A stretch of 64,000 nucleotides of DNA from Ridgeia piscesae. Taxonomy: Eukaryota > Annelida > Polychaeta > Sabellida > Siboglinidae. The translations under genes and the position numbers were made by a program. Shown one piece after another: positions 1 through 12,185 of the stretch. The stretch's first letter is position 1, and each line of letters begins with the position of its first letter. Where the stretch lies: positions 1-64,000 of the forward strand of contig JAODUO010000527.1 in NCBI GenBank assembly GCA_025642075.2. Direction: 5' to 3'. The notes beneath the pieces were generated by a model, which was not told the origin of the DNA, made no database searches, and worked only from the letters and a program-made list of their open reading frames with translations.

Positions 1-1334
1 CTGGAAACTTTTTTTTTTGTTTTTTATTACTTTTTAAATTTTTTTTTTAAAAAAAATTTTTATATTATCACTTTCTTACCAGGGAAAACTAAGTCTTATT
101 ATACATTTAAATGCGAAACCCGCCCCCCAAATGAAAAAAAAAAAAAACTGGTTTTTTTACTGAAAGGGGTGGAATGTCCGGGATGACTAGGTGTGTTGAG
201 AAGGGGACCTAGGTGGCTGGGAAATTAATGGAATTCCGGGGTGACATAAAATTTTGGGGGTGGTAATGTCTAGGGGAATGGGAATTCCTAAGGGGGTGGG
301 AAAGTTTAGGGTGACAGGGGTTTGGTGGTAGGAATGTTCGGGGTGACAGGGAATGGTGGAAAGGGGGCTTTAATGTGCTGGTGTTTTAAGGAATTGCGGG
401 GTACTGGGAATTTAAAATGTGGAATGTCGGGTGAAAGTGTGGGGGGAATGTGGGGGAATTAAATGGTTGTGAAAATGTGTAGGGAAAGTGCTGGAAATGA
501 GTAAATGTCTAGGGGCTTGGGAAATTTTGGGGGAAGTAAATGGTTTAGAATAGTGGAATGTCAGGGTACAGGGAATTTTTAAATATAAAATGTTTTGGGG
601 GAATAAATAGGTGTGGGAAGTGGAATGGTTAAAAAAAGGGGGTGTCCCGGGGAATGGGAAATTTGGGGGGATAGAAGTCCAAATGTGAGGGAAAGTTGAG
701 AAGGGAAATAGGTGGCGGGCAATTGGGGAATTCAGGGGTGATGTAGGAATGTCTAGGGTAAAAGGGAAAGTGGGAATGATTTGGTGGCCGGGAATAAGTG
801 GAAAGTCAGGGGTGACAGGGAATTTTGGGAAGTAATGTCCGGGAAGGGCGTGGAAAGTAGGAAGGGATTTGGTGGCCGGGAATAAGTGGAATGTCAGGGG
901 TTGAGGGGGGGGTAGTAGGATTGAAAGGTGGTGGGAATTTAACAGTGTGTGGGAAAGTCCGGGGTAAAAGGGAATTCAGGGGTGATGTAGGAATGTCCGG
1001 GGTAAAAGGGAAAGTGGGAAGGGGACTAGGTGGCGGGCATATTAGGGTCCCGGAAGGGAAGTAAATGTCAGGCGGTATTGGGTGGCCAAGGGAAGTGGAA
1101 AGTAGGAATAACTAGGTGTGCAGGACAGTGTGTAGGAAGTCCAAGGGAACGTGGAAGTGCAGGACTATTAGGAATGTCCGGGGTAACTGGGAATTCAGGA
1201 AGGGGGTGGGAAAGTCTGGGTGACAGGGAAAGTGGGAAATAATGGTGGCAGGGAATATGTAGGAATGTCAAAATAGGAAAGTGCAAATATGTGGAATGTC
1301 CACTGTTGAAATGGGAATAGCCGGGGTGCAGGTT

Positions 1335-4300
1335 GAGGGGAATATTCCTTAGGGGTTTGGTCGACCACTTGGTTTCCCCCATGTATGTATAGCGGGCCCA
1401 CTTTGTTTGGGAAATCTAGCGTACCTAACTCATGTCGAAAAGTTTCATTCCCACCTAAAAACTAACTACAACATTATTGTTATCACTGATGGCTGAAGTC
1501 TCCCATACATGTTTATCAGCAAATGGTTAATAGTCATGCCTTAAGATTTCCTCATAAGCCAACTAATGGGTGCTTCAACCCTAAAGTAAATTAAAAAAAA
1601 TTTTCAAACTTAAATAACTGCAAAAAAAATAAAACTGCTTTTTTACATTACTGCTGAATAGTAAATACTACGGCACAATTATAAATATTATACATCACCA
1701 AAAACAAACTAATCATGTTCACAATAATCAATGAACGACACCATAATAAAAATGAAAAAAATTGTTTACATTTAGATATACGGAACTAAAAATAGTGAAA
1801 GATAAGTGATGAATTCAAAAGAAAAACCAAAGATAAATGTTAATTCAGATAAAATTTTGACTAGATAAATTCTGAAATTATTTCTGTAAAAATTGGATAC
1901 ACTATGCTTCCTTGACATTGTTCAGATGTAAATAAACCATTACCACTTTACACAAACCTGCAACTAAATAGGACAATGTCTGCCTGTGAGAAGTGGTGGC
2001 TGCAGCGAACCTCCTCCTTCTTGTACTGCAGGAACAGGTCCATCTCCTCTGTCTTCAGCGCTGCAGCTTATCCTTCAGGTCAGACAGAAACTTGGTGACA
2101 CTGCTGGGTCCTCGCCATTCGCATGTCCAGGATGAACGAGCGTGACTGCAAAACCAAAGCGGGGTTGCTTTTTGACAGACAGACGAAGCGACGGTCGGGG
2201 AGAACGTTTGGGTCACTGATGCGGGGTGCATAGCAGTGATTTCAAGAGCGGTTCCCTATGACAACAGCTCTGGATTTTTCCCCAAAAAAAGTAGATGAGT
2301 ATTGGTTACCAACTGTGTAACTGTTACTATTATTGTTGCAGACCAAGTTTTTGGGTATGACATCACTGGGGACACTGATGAAGGTGGACTTGGAAGAGAA
2401 AAGGGAAAAAATATATGATTTACAAGAATGGTGTCAAGAATGACACTTGTCCAGTGGATTCTTAAATTCAAAGATTGGGTCAGTAAATTCCTTAACACTT
2501 GGGGTGGGCCAACACTGGTTAGTTTCATTGGCCAGAGTTCCAATTTATGGGAGTTCACAACATTTAGAGTTCACTGTGGGCCGGGGAATTCCAATTTACG
2601 GGAGTTCACTGTGAGAGTTCACTGTGAGAGTTCACTGTGAGAGTTCACTGTGAGAGTTCACTGTGAGAGTTCACTGTGAGAGTTCACTGTGAGAGTTCAC
2701 TGTGAGAGTTCACTGTGAGGAATGTCGTTTACTGTGAGGTTCACTGTGAGGTTCACTGTGAGGACGATTATTCTCACTGTGGGGTTTATTGGGGATAGGG
2801 TTTACTGTGGGTTTTGCGAGGGGGTTCACTGTGAGGTTCACTGTGGGATGTGAGGGTTTACTGTGAGATGGGGTTTACTGTGAAGGGGGTTTATTCACTG
2901 TGAGGTTCACTGTGAGGTTCACTTGGGTTTGAGGTTCACTGTGGGATTGAGGTTCACTGTGAGGTTCACTGTGAGGTTCACTGTGAGGTTCACTGTGAGG
3001 TTCACTGTGAGCGTTCACTGTGAGCGTTCACTGTGAGCGTTCACTGTGAGCGTTCACTGTGAGCGTTCACTGTGAGCGTTCACTGTGAGCGTTCACTGTG
3101 AGCGTTCACTGTGAGCGTTCACTGTGAGCGTTCACTGTGAGCGTTCACTGTGAGCGTTCACTGTGAGCGTTCACTGTGAGCGTTCACTGTGAGCGTTCAC
3201 TGTGAGCGTTCACTGTGAGCGTTCACTGTGAGCGTTCACTGTGAGCGTTCACTGTGAGCGTTCACTGTGAGCGTTCACTGTGAGCGTTCACTGTGAGCGT
3301 TCACTGTGAGCGTTCACTGTGAGCGTTCACTGTGAGCGTTCACTGTGAGCGTTCACTGTGAGGTTCACTGTGAGGTTCACTGTGAGGTTCACTGTGAGGT
3401 TCACTGTGAGGTTCACTGTGAGGTTCACTGTGAGGTTCACTGTGAGGTTCACTGTGAGGTTCACTGTGAGGTTCACTGTGAGGTTCACTGTGAGGTTCAC
3501 TGTGGGAGTGTTCACTGTGAGTGTTCACTGTGAGGTTCACTGTGAGGTTCACTGTGAGTGTTCACTTGAGTGTTCACTTGAGGTTCACTGTGAGTGTTCA
3601 CTGTGAGTGTTCACTGTGAGGTTCACTTAATTTTCCCTTGGGGTTTTAGGGCTGATGTTCCTCCAGATAACGTGTTCTCCTTGACACACCTACAACAACA
3701 CATTGACAGGTGACACCAACACATCTGACAGATGATGACCCACCACACAGGTGACAAACACATGTCCAGACCAAGTATGTGTCGTAACAATATGTCTGTT
3801 GTATTGAGTAATACAAATTGTCACTGGATTCAGAAACAAGAGGTATGTCCCACCCCAAAAACAGAAATAATAACCTAGAGATAACAATGAGCAAAGATAA
3901 CACTTTAGCCGAAGAGGTGAATATTCTAAAAATCTAAGTTGCAAGTAAACAAACAACACCTGATTTGGGTAATACTATCTTCATGTTGGACGGGTTAAAA
4001 ATCACAACCATAAATACACAAAACATATATTAGAAAACGCAATAAACATATGGAAAGGCAACAACTAATTTCACCCGACCTCCAAACCTCACCTTGAATT
4101 GAAGGCCGTCTCTATGAACTCTCTGTCGGGATTGCGGCAAAAATATGCAGGGGAAGTAGTGCGGGTACTTGAGAGTGAGTTTGACCAAGCCTGACTCAGC
4201 CTGAATAAGCACGACAGGGCAACGTTGTAAAGACTTTTTCCATACAAATTTGTACAATTATGCGCGACTGACATTTACATTTCAGGTTTTGCAGAAAACA

Positions 4301-4432
4301 ACAATCATACTGGTTGTTGTTGTTGCTTGAATAATTCAAAGCCTGATGTAATTTTTATATAATTTAGCAGTGCAATGCAAAGTGTCATCCTTACCTTGTC
4401 TAAGCTTTTGAGGAAATCTTCTGGCAATCCCA
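1335..4432 (-). pseudogene. Mirror-image, frame-broken copies of five peptidase exons
   Basis: Reverse-strand copies of the + strand exons lie at 4395-4432 (identical to 5015-5052), 4093-4200 (copy of 5248-5360 but 5 nt shorter), about 3652-3689 (copy of 5778-5832, with its 3' part garbled), 2011-2171 (copy of 7577-7741, 4 nt shorter) and about 1335-1440 (a barely recognisable copy of 8367-8528). The indels break the reading frame in every copy except the shortest. These should not be counted as a second gene: they are either sequence error in a fold-back copy or decayed duplicate exons. Confidence 0.75.
2606..3630 (+). repeat. 13/12-bp minisatellite, left-arm copy
   Basis: Tandem array of a 13-bp unit (GTTCACTGTGAGC and variants) with blocks of a 12-bp variant (GTTCACTGTGAG). 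Variant blocks occur in order agag, degraded, agcg, aggt, agtg from left to right. The 12-bp blocks stay open in several frames and create spurious repetitive peptides. It mirrors the array at 5838-7200. Confidence 0.9.
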
Positions 4433-4519
4433 CTATAAACAAAATGATAATCATTTAACACTTAACATTTAAGACTGGATACAAATCTGAACTCTTGTGT
4501 TGTATCTAGCTGGTTTGAA

Positions 4520-4907
4520 GCTGAATTCTAGTGTCGTGTATGAAGTACTATGTACCTAGCTGGTTGACACTGAACTCTAGTGTCGTGTATGTAGTACTAT
4601 GTACCTAGCTGGTCGACATTGAACTCTAGTGTTGTGAATGTACCTAGCTGGTCGACACTGAACTCTAGTGTTGTGAATGTACCTAGCTGGTTGACACTGA
4701 ACTCTAGTGTTGTGAATGTACCTAGCTGGTTGACACTGAACTCTAGTGTTGTGAATGTACCTAGCTGGTCGACACTGAACTCTAGTGTTAAGTGTCAACC
4801 AGCTAGGTACATTCACAACACTAGAGTTCAGTGTCGACCAGCTAGGTACATAGTACTACATACACGACGCTAGAGTTCAGTGTCAACCAGCTAGGTACAT
4901 AACTTCA
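4520..4907. repeat. ~39-bp tandem units mirrored about the fold point
   Basis: Left of 4790 a unit of about 39 bp containing TACCTAGCTGGTCGACACTG repeats roughly five or six times, with longer variants at the outer edge. Right of 4795 the same unit appears in reverse complement two or three times. The switch of orientation marks the fold of the large inverted repeat. Copy number differs between the two sides. Confidence 0.85.
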
Positions 4908-5014
4908 TACATGACACTAGAATTCAGCTTCAACCAGCTAGATACAACACAAGAGTTCAGATTTGTATCCAGTCTTAAATGTTAAGTGTTAAATGATTAT
5001 CATTTTGTTTATAG

Positions 5015-5052
5015 TGGGATTGCCAGAAGATTTCCTCAAAAGCTTAGACAAG
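5015..5052 (+). CDS. THOP1: Peptidase exon A (first visible)
   Basis: Preceded by tttatag and followed by gtaagg. Begins in phase with two bases of a split codon, then reads [12 protein letters not shown], the conserved motif at about residue 205-215 of M3 oligopeptidases. 38 nt, ends in phase 0. An identical reverse copy is at 4395-4432. Confidence 0.88.
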
Positions 5053-8000
5053 GTAAGGATGACACTTTGCATTGCACTGCTAAATTATATAAAAATTACA
5101 TCAGGCTTTGAATTATTCAAGCAGACAACAACAACCAGTATGATTGTTGTTTTCTGCAAAACCTGAAATGTAAATGTCAGTCGCGCATAATTGTACAAAT
5201 TTGTATGGAAAAAGTCTTTACAACGTTGCCCTGTCGTGCTTATTCAGGCTGAGTCAGGCTTGGTCAAACTCACTCTCAAGTACCCGCACTACTTCCCCTG
5301 CATGAAGTTTGCCCGCAATCCCGACACGAGACGTATCATAGAGACGGCCTTCAATTCAAGGTGAGGTTTGTGAGGTCTGGTGAGGAATTAGTTGTTGCCT
5401 TTCCATATGTTTATTGCCGTTTCTAATATATGTTTTTGTGTATTTATGGTTGTGATTATTTAACCCGTCCAACATGATAGATAGTATTATCCACATCAGG
5501 TGTTGTTTGTTTACTTGCAACTTAGATTTGTTTAGAATATTCACCTCTTCGGCTAAAGTGTTATCTTTGCTCATTGTTATCTCTAGGTTATTATTTCTGT
5601 TTTTTTGTGGGTGGGACATACCTCTTGTTTCTGAATCCAGTGTACAATTTGTATTACTCAATACAACAGACATATTGTTACGACACATACTTGGTCTGGT
5701 ACATGTGTTTGTCACCTGTGTGGTGGGTCATCATCTGTCAGATGTGTTGGTGTCACCTGTCAGATGTGTTGTTGTAGGTGTGTCAAGGAGAACACGCTTA
5801 TTCTGGAGGAACTTATTCAGCTGAGACAGGAGGTTAGTGAACACTCACAGTGAACACTCACAGTGAACACTCACAGTGAACACTCATAGTGAACACTCAT
5901 AGTGAACACTCATAGTGAACACTCATAGTGAACACTCACAGTGAACACTCACAGTGAACACTCACAGTGAACACTCACAGTGAACACTCACAGTGAACAC
6001 TCACAGTGAACACTCACAGTGAACCACAGTGAACCCACAGTGAACCCACAGTGAACGCCACAGTGAACCACCCACAGTGAACGCCACAGTGAACGACTCC
6101 CACAGTGAACGCCACAGTGAACGCCACTAGTGAACGCCACAGTGAACGCCACTAGTGAACGCTCACAGTGAACGCCACATGAACGCCACAGTGAACGCCA
6201 CAGTGAACGCTCACAGTGAACGACTCCCACAGTGAACGCCACAGTGAACGCCACAGTGAACGCCACAAGCTCACAGTGAACGCTCACAGTGAACGCTCAC
6301 AGTGAACGCTCACAGTGAACGCTCACAGTGAACGCTCACAGTGAACGCTCACAGTGAACGCTCACAGTGAACGCTCACAGTGAACGCTCACAGTGAACGC
6401 TCACAGTGAACGCTCACAGTGAACGCTCACAGTGAACGCTCACAGTGAACGCTCACAGTGAACGCTCACAGTGAACGCTCACAGTGAACGCTCACAGTGA
6501 ACGCTCACAGTGAACGCTCACAGTGAACGCTCACAGTGAACGCTCACAGTGAACGCTCACAGTGAACGCTCACAGTGAACGCTCACAGTGAACGCTCACA
6601 GTGAACGCTCACAGTGAACGCTCACAGTGAACGCTCACAGTGAACGCTCACAGTGAACGCTCACAGTGAACGCTCACAGTGAACGCTCACAGTGAACGCT
6701 CACAGTGAACGCTCACAGTGAACGCTCACAGTGAACGCTCACAGTGAACGCTCACAGTGAACGCTCACAGTGAACGCTCACAGTGAACGCTCACAGTGAA
6801 CGCTCACAGTGAACGCTCACAGTGAACGCTCACAGTGAACGCTCACAGTGAACACTCAACAGTGAACACTCAATAAACCCACATAATAACCTCTTACAGT
6901 GAACATTCAGTGAACTCACACAATGAACTCTCACAGTGAACTCTCGCAACACACAGTGAACTTATACAATGAACACATGATGATATGTCTCAGTGAACAC
7001 TCACAGTTAACTCGCATGACGAATTCGCACAGTGAACTCTCAAGTGAAATCTCACAGTGAACTCTCACAGTGAACTCTCACAGTGAACTCTCACAGTGAA
7101 CTCTCACAGTGAACTCTCACAGTGAACTCTCACAGTGAACTCTCACAGTGAACTCTCACAGTGAACTCTCACAGTGAATTCGCACAGTGAACTCTCATGG
7201 TGAACTCCCATGATGAACTCTGCCAATGAAGACTACCAGTGTGCACCAGTGTAGAACTACACCCAATCTTTGAACTAAGAATCACTGGACAAGTGTCATT
7301 CTTGACACCATTCTTGTAAATCATATATTATTTCCTTTCTCTTCCAAGTCCACCTTCACTCAGTGTCCCCAGTGATGTCATATCCAAAACCTGTGGTCTG
7401 CAACAATAATAGTAACAGTTACACAGTTGGTAACCAATACTCATCTACTTTTTTGGGGATAATATCACAGAGCTGTTGTCATAGTAACCGTTCTCTTGAC
7501 AATCACTGCTATGCACCCTGCATCAGTGACCCAAACGTTCTCCCTGACCGTCCGTCTGTCTGTCTGTCTGTCACAGAAAGCAACCCTGCTTGGTTTTGCG
7601 AGTCACGCTGCGTTCATCCTGGACATGCGAATGGCGAAGGACCCAGCAGCTGTCACCAAGTTTCTGTCTGACCTGAAGGATAAGCTGCAGCCGCTGAAGA
7701 CAGAGGAGATGGACCTGTTCCTGCAGTACAAGAAGGAGGAGGTTCGCTGCAGCCACTTCACTTCTCACATTTGGCAGACATTGTCCTATTTAGTTGCAGG
7801 TTGTGTAAAGTGTGTAATGGTTTTATTTACATCTGAACAATGTCAAGGCAAGCATAGTGTATCCAATTTTTACAGAAATAATTTCAGAAATTTATCTAGT
7901 CAAAATTTTTATCTGAATTAACATTTATCTTTGGTTTTTCTTATGAATATCATCACTTATCTTTCACTATTTTTAGTTCCGTATATCTAAATGTAAACAA

Positions 8001-11000
8001 TTTTTTTACATTTTTATTATGGTGTCGTTCATTGCATTATTGTGAACATGATTAGTTTGTTTTTCAGGTGATGTATAATATTTATAATTGTGTGCCGTAG
8101 TATTTACTATTCAGCAGTAATGTAAAAAAGCAGTTTTATTTTATTTTGCAGTTATTTAAGTTTGAAAAATAAAACAAATTATTTTATATTTACTTTAGGG
8201 TTGAAGCACCGATTAGTTGGCTTATGAGGAAATCTTAAGGCATGACTATTAACCATTGTGCTGTATAAACATGTATGGGGAGACTTCAGCCATCAGTGAT
8301 AACACACTAATGTTGTAGTTAGTTGTTAGTTGTAGTTGTTGATGAAGACAGTTTCTGCACATGCAGTGTGAGAAGTACAGCTATGAGTTTGACGGCAAGA
8401 TCAACATGTGGGACTTCCGCTACTACATGACGAGGGTGGAGGAACGCAAGTACGCCGTCGACCAGAATCGCCTGAAGGAATACTTCCCGCTCAACACTGT
8501 CACCACCGGACTACTTGCCATCTATCAGGTACATGTGGCACATTCCTACATCACCTTCCTGCACATTCCTACGTTACCTTCCTGCACATTCCTACATTAC
8601 CTTCTCAGCACATTCCTACATCACCTTCCTGCACAATCCTACGTTACTTCTCAGCACATTCCTACATCACCTTCCTGCACAATCCTACGTTACCTTCTCA
8701 GCACATTCCTACATCACCTTCCTGCACAATCCTACGTTACTTCTCAGCACATTCCTACATCACCTTCCTGCACATTCCTACGTTACCTTCTCAGCACATT
8801 CCTACATCACCTTCCTGCACAATCCTACGTTACCTTCTCAGCACATTCCTACATCACCTTCCTGCACATTCCTACGTTACCTTCTCAGCACATTCCTACA
8901 TCACCTCAGCACATTCCTACATCACCTTCCTGCACAATCCTACGTTACCTTCTCAGCACATTCCTACATCACCTTCCGGCACATTCCTACATCACCTTCC
9001 TGCACATTCCTACATCACCTTCCTGCACATTCCTACGTTACCTTCTCAGCACATTCCTACATCACTGTCCTGCACATTCCTATGTCACCTTCCTGCACAT
9101 TCCTACATCACCTTCCTGCACATTCCTACGTTACCTTCTCAGCACATTCCTACATCACTGTCCTGCACATTCCTACGTCACCTTCCTGCACATTCCTACA
9201 TCACCTTCCTGCACATTCCTCGTTACCTTCTCAGCACATCACACATGCTGCACATTCCTATGTCACCTCCTTCACTTTCCCTCATCACCTTCCTGCACAT
9301 TCCTACGTTACCTTCTCAGCACATTCCTACATCACTGTCCTGCACATTCCTACGTCACCTTCCTGCACATTCCTACGTCACCTCAGCACATTCCTATGTC
9401 ACCTTCCGGCACATTCCTACGTTACCTTCTCAGCACATTCCTATGTCACCTTCTCAGCACATTCCTACGTCACCTTCTCAGCACATTCCTATGTCACCTT
9501 CTCAGCACATTCCTACGTTACCTTCTGGCATTCTACGTTACCTTCTCAGCACTTTCCCATCACCTTCATCTTTCACTACGTTACCTTCTAGCCATTCCTA
9601 CGTTACCTTCTAGCACATTCTCGTCACCTTCTCACACATTCCTATGTCACCTTCTCGTCACATTCCTATTCACCTTCTGCACATCCCATGTATTCTCAGC
9701 ACATTCTAGTTACCTTCTCAGACATTCTACTTACCTTCTCACAATTCCTGTGCCTTTAGCAATTCCTACTCACCTTCAGCACTTATGTCACCTTGGCACA
9801 TTCTATTGTTACCTTCTCAGCACATTCCTACGTCACCTCAGACATTCCTCGTTACCTTCTCAGCACATTCCTACGTCACCTTCTCAGCACATTCCTACGT
9901 TACCTTCTCAGCACATTCCTACATCACCTTCTCAGCACATTCCTCGTCACTTTCCAGCACATTCCTATGTGACCTTCAGCACTTTCCCTACGTTACCTTC
10001 TCAGCACATTCCTACGTTACCTTCTAGCACATTCCTAGTCATTCTAGACATTCCTACGTCACCTTCTCAGACATTCCTATGTCAGCTTCCGGCACATTCC
10101 TACGTTCCCTTCTCAGCACATTCCTACGTCACCTTCTCAGCACATTCCTATGTCACCTTCTCAGCACATTCCTATGTCACCTTCCGGCACATTCCACGTC
10201 CCTTCTCAGCACATTCCTACGTTACCTTTGCACATTCCTACGTTACCTTCTCAGCACATTCCTACGTCACCTTCTCAGCACATTCCTATGTCACCTTCCG
10301 GCACATTCCTACGTTACCTTCTCAGCACATTCCTACGTCACCTCAGCACATTCCTACGTTACCTTCTCAGCACATTCCTACGTCACCTTCTCAGCACATT
10401 CCTATGTCACCTTCCGGCACATTCCTACGTTACCTTCTCAGCACATTCCTACGTTATTCTAGCTTCTATGTCCCTTCTCAGCACATTCCTATGTCACCTT
10501 CTCAGCACATTCCTACGTCACCTTCTCAGCACATTCCTACGTCACCTTCCGCACATTCCTACGTCACCTTCTCAGCACATTCCTATGTCACCTTCTCAGC
10601 ACATTCCTATGTCACCTTCCGGCACATTCCTACGTTACCTTCTCAGCACATTCCTACGTCACCTTCTCAGCACATTCCTATGTCACCTTCCGGCACATTC
10701 CTACGTTACCTTCTCAGCACATTCCTACGTTACCTTCTCAGCACATTCCTACGTTACCTTCTCAGCACATTCCTACGTCACCTTCTCAGCACATTCCTAC
10801 GTTACCTTCTCAGCACATTCCTACGTCACCTTCTCAGCACATTCCTACGTCACCTTCTCAGCACATTCCTATGTCACCTTCAGCACATTCCTACGTCACC
10901 TTCTCAGCACATTCCTACGTCACCTTCTCAGCACATTCCTACGTCACCTTCCGCACATTCCTACGTTACCTTCTCAGCACATTCCTACGTCACCTTCTCA

Positions 11001-12111
11001 GCACATTCCTACGTTACCTTCTCAGCACATTCCTACGTCACCTTCTCAGCACATTCCTACGTTACCTTCTCAGCACATTCCTACGTTACCTTCTCAGCAC
11101 ATTCCTACGTCACCTTCTCAGCACATTCCTACGTCACCTTCTCAGCACATTCCTATGTCACCTTCCGGCACATTCCTACGTTACCTTCTCAGCACATTCC
11201 TACGTTACCTTCTCAGCACATTCCTACGTTACCTTCTCAGCACATTCCTACGTCACCTTCTCAGCACATTCCTACGTTACCTTCTCAGCACATTCCTACG
11301 TCACCTTCTCAGCACATTCCTACGTCACCTTCTCAGCACATTCCTATGTCACCTTCCGGCACATTCCTATGTCACCTCAGCACATTCATACGTCAACTTC
11401 TCAGCACATTCCTACGTCACCTTCTCAGCACATTCCTACGTCACCTTCCGACACATTCCTACGTCACCTTCTCAACACATTCCTACTTCACCTTCTCAAT
11501 ACATTCCTACTTCACCTTACGGCACATTCCTATGTCACCTTCTCAGCACATTCCTACGTCACCTTCCGACACATTCCTACGTCACCTTCTCAGCACATTC
11601 CTACGTCACCTTCTCAGCACATTCCTACGTCACCTTCCGACACATTCCTACGTCACCTTCTCACACATTCCTACGTCACCTTCTCAGCACATTCCTATGT
11701 CACCTTCTCAGCACATTCCTATGTCACCTTCTCAGCACATTCCTACATCACCTTCCAGCACATTCTTAGTCACCTTCCGGCATATTCCTATGTCACATTC
11801 TCAGCACATTCCTAGGTCACCTTGTCAACACATTCCTACGTCACCTTCCGGCACATTCCTATGTCACCTTCTCAGCTCACAAAACCAGTTTTATATTTTT
11901 CATGTTGGGTAGGACAGGTTTCGTTTCATTTAAATGATATAATAAGACGTTAGTATTCCATGAAGATGGAGAGAAATGTGTATGCAGATATACAAATAAT
12001 ATTTAAAAATTAATAATTAAAAAGTAATAAAAATACATAACTAAAACAGTTTCCATGATAAAAACTACCTAATTGCATAAAATTCTAATAATGCAGCATC
12101 AATGGAATGAT

Positions 12112-12185
<74 letters not shown>

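Larger units (their letters stand above)
1..4790 (-). repeat. Left arm of a large inverted repeat (noisy copy of 4795-~12080)
   Basis: Read as reverse complement, this segment reproduces the region to the right of about 4795 in order: the exons at 5015, 5248, 5778, 7577 and 8367, the 13-bp array, the 24-bp satellite and even the AT-rich DNA near 11890-12050. Unique parts between 1430 and 4790 match closely with scattered small indels. From 1 to 1430 the match is badly corrupted: about 3.35 kb of satellite is compressed into ~1.3 kb with G-rich runs, and 1-180 still aligns with 11890-12050. The decay toward base 1 suggests a fold-back read or contig-end artefact rather than an old duplication. 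A real palindrome cannot be excluded. Confidence 0.85.
4795..12080 (+). repeat. Right arm of the large inverted repeat
   Basis: This is the better-preserved arm. Its exons are in frame and splice cleanly, so it is taken as the authentic copy. The fold lies near 4790, with only about 14 nt between mirrored copies of a short tandem unit. Arm lengths differ mainly because the tandem arrays differ in length. A stretch inside this arm (about 9530-10090) also shows dropped bases in the 24-bp satellite, so consensus quality is imperfect here too. Confidence 0.8.

Noticed and set aside
1030..1401. Small ORFs in the first 1.4 kb
   Set aside because: They lie in the corrupted mirror copy of the 24-bp satellite and have no independent meaning.
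3646..4274. A second, reverse-strand peptidase gene
   Set aside because: The copies are broken by indels, in perfect mirror order with the + strand exons, and have no downstream exons; treated as an inverted artefact or pseudogene.
8361..11912. 1183-codon open frame
   Set aside because: It is peptidase exon E running on into the 24-bp satellite; the period is a multiple of three, so every forward frame is open. Not a gene.
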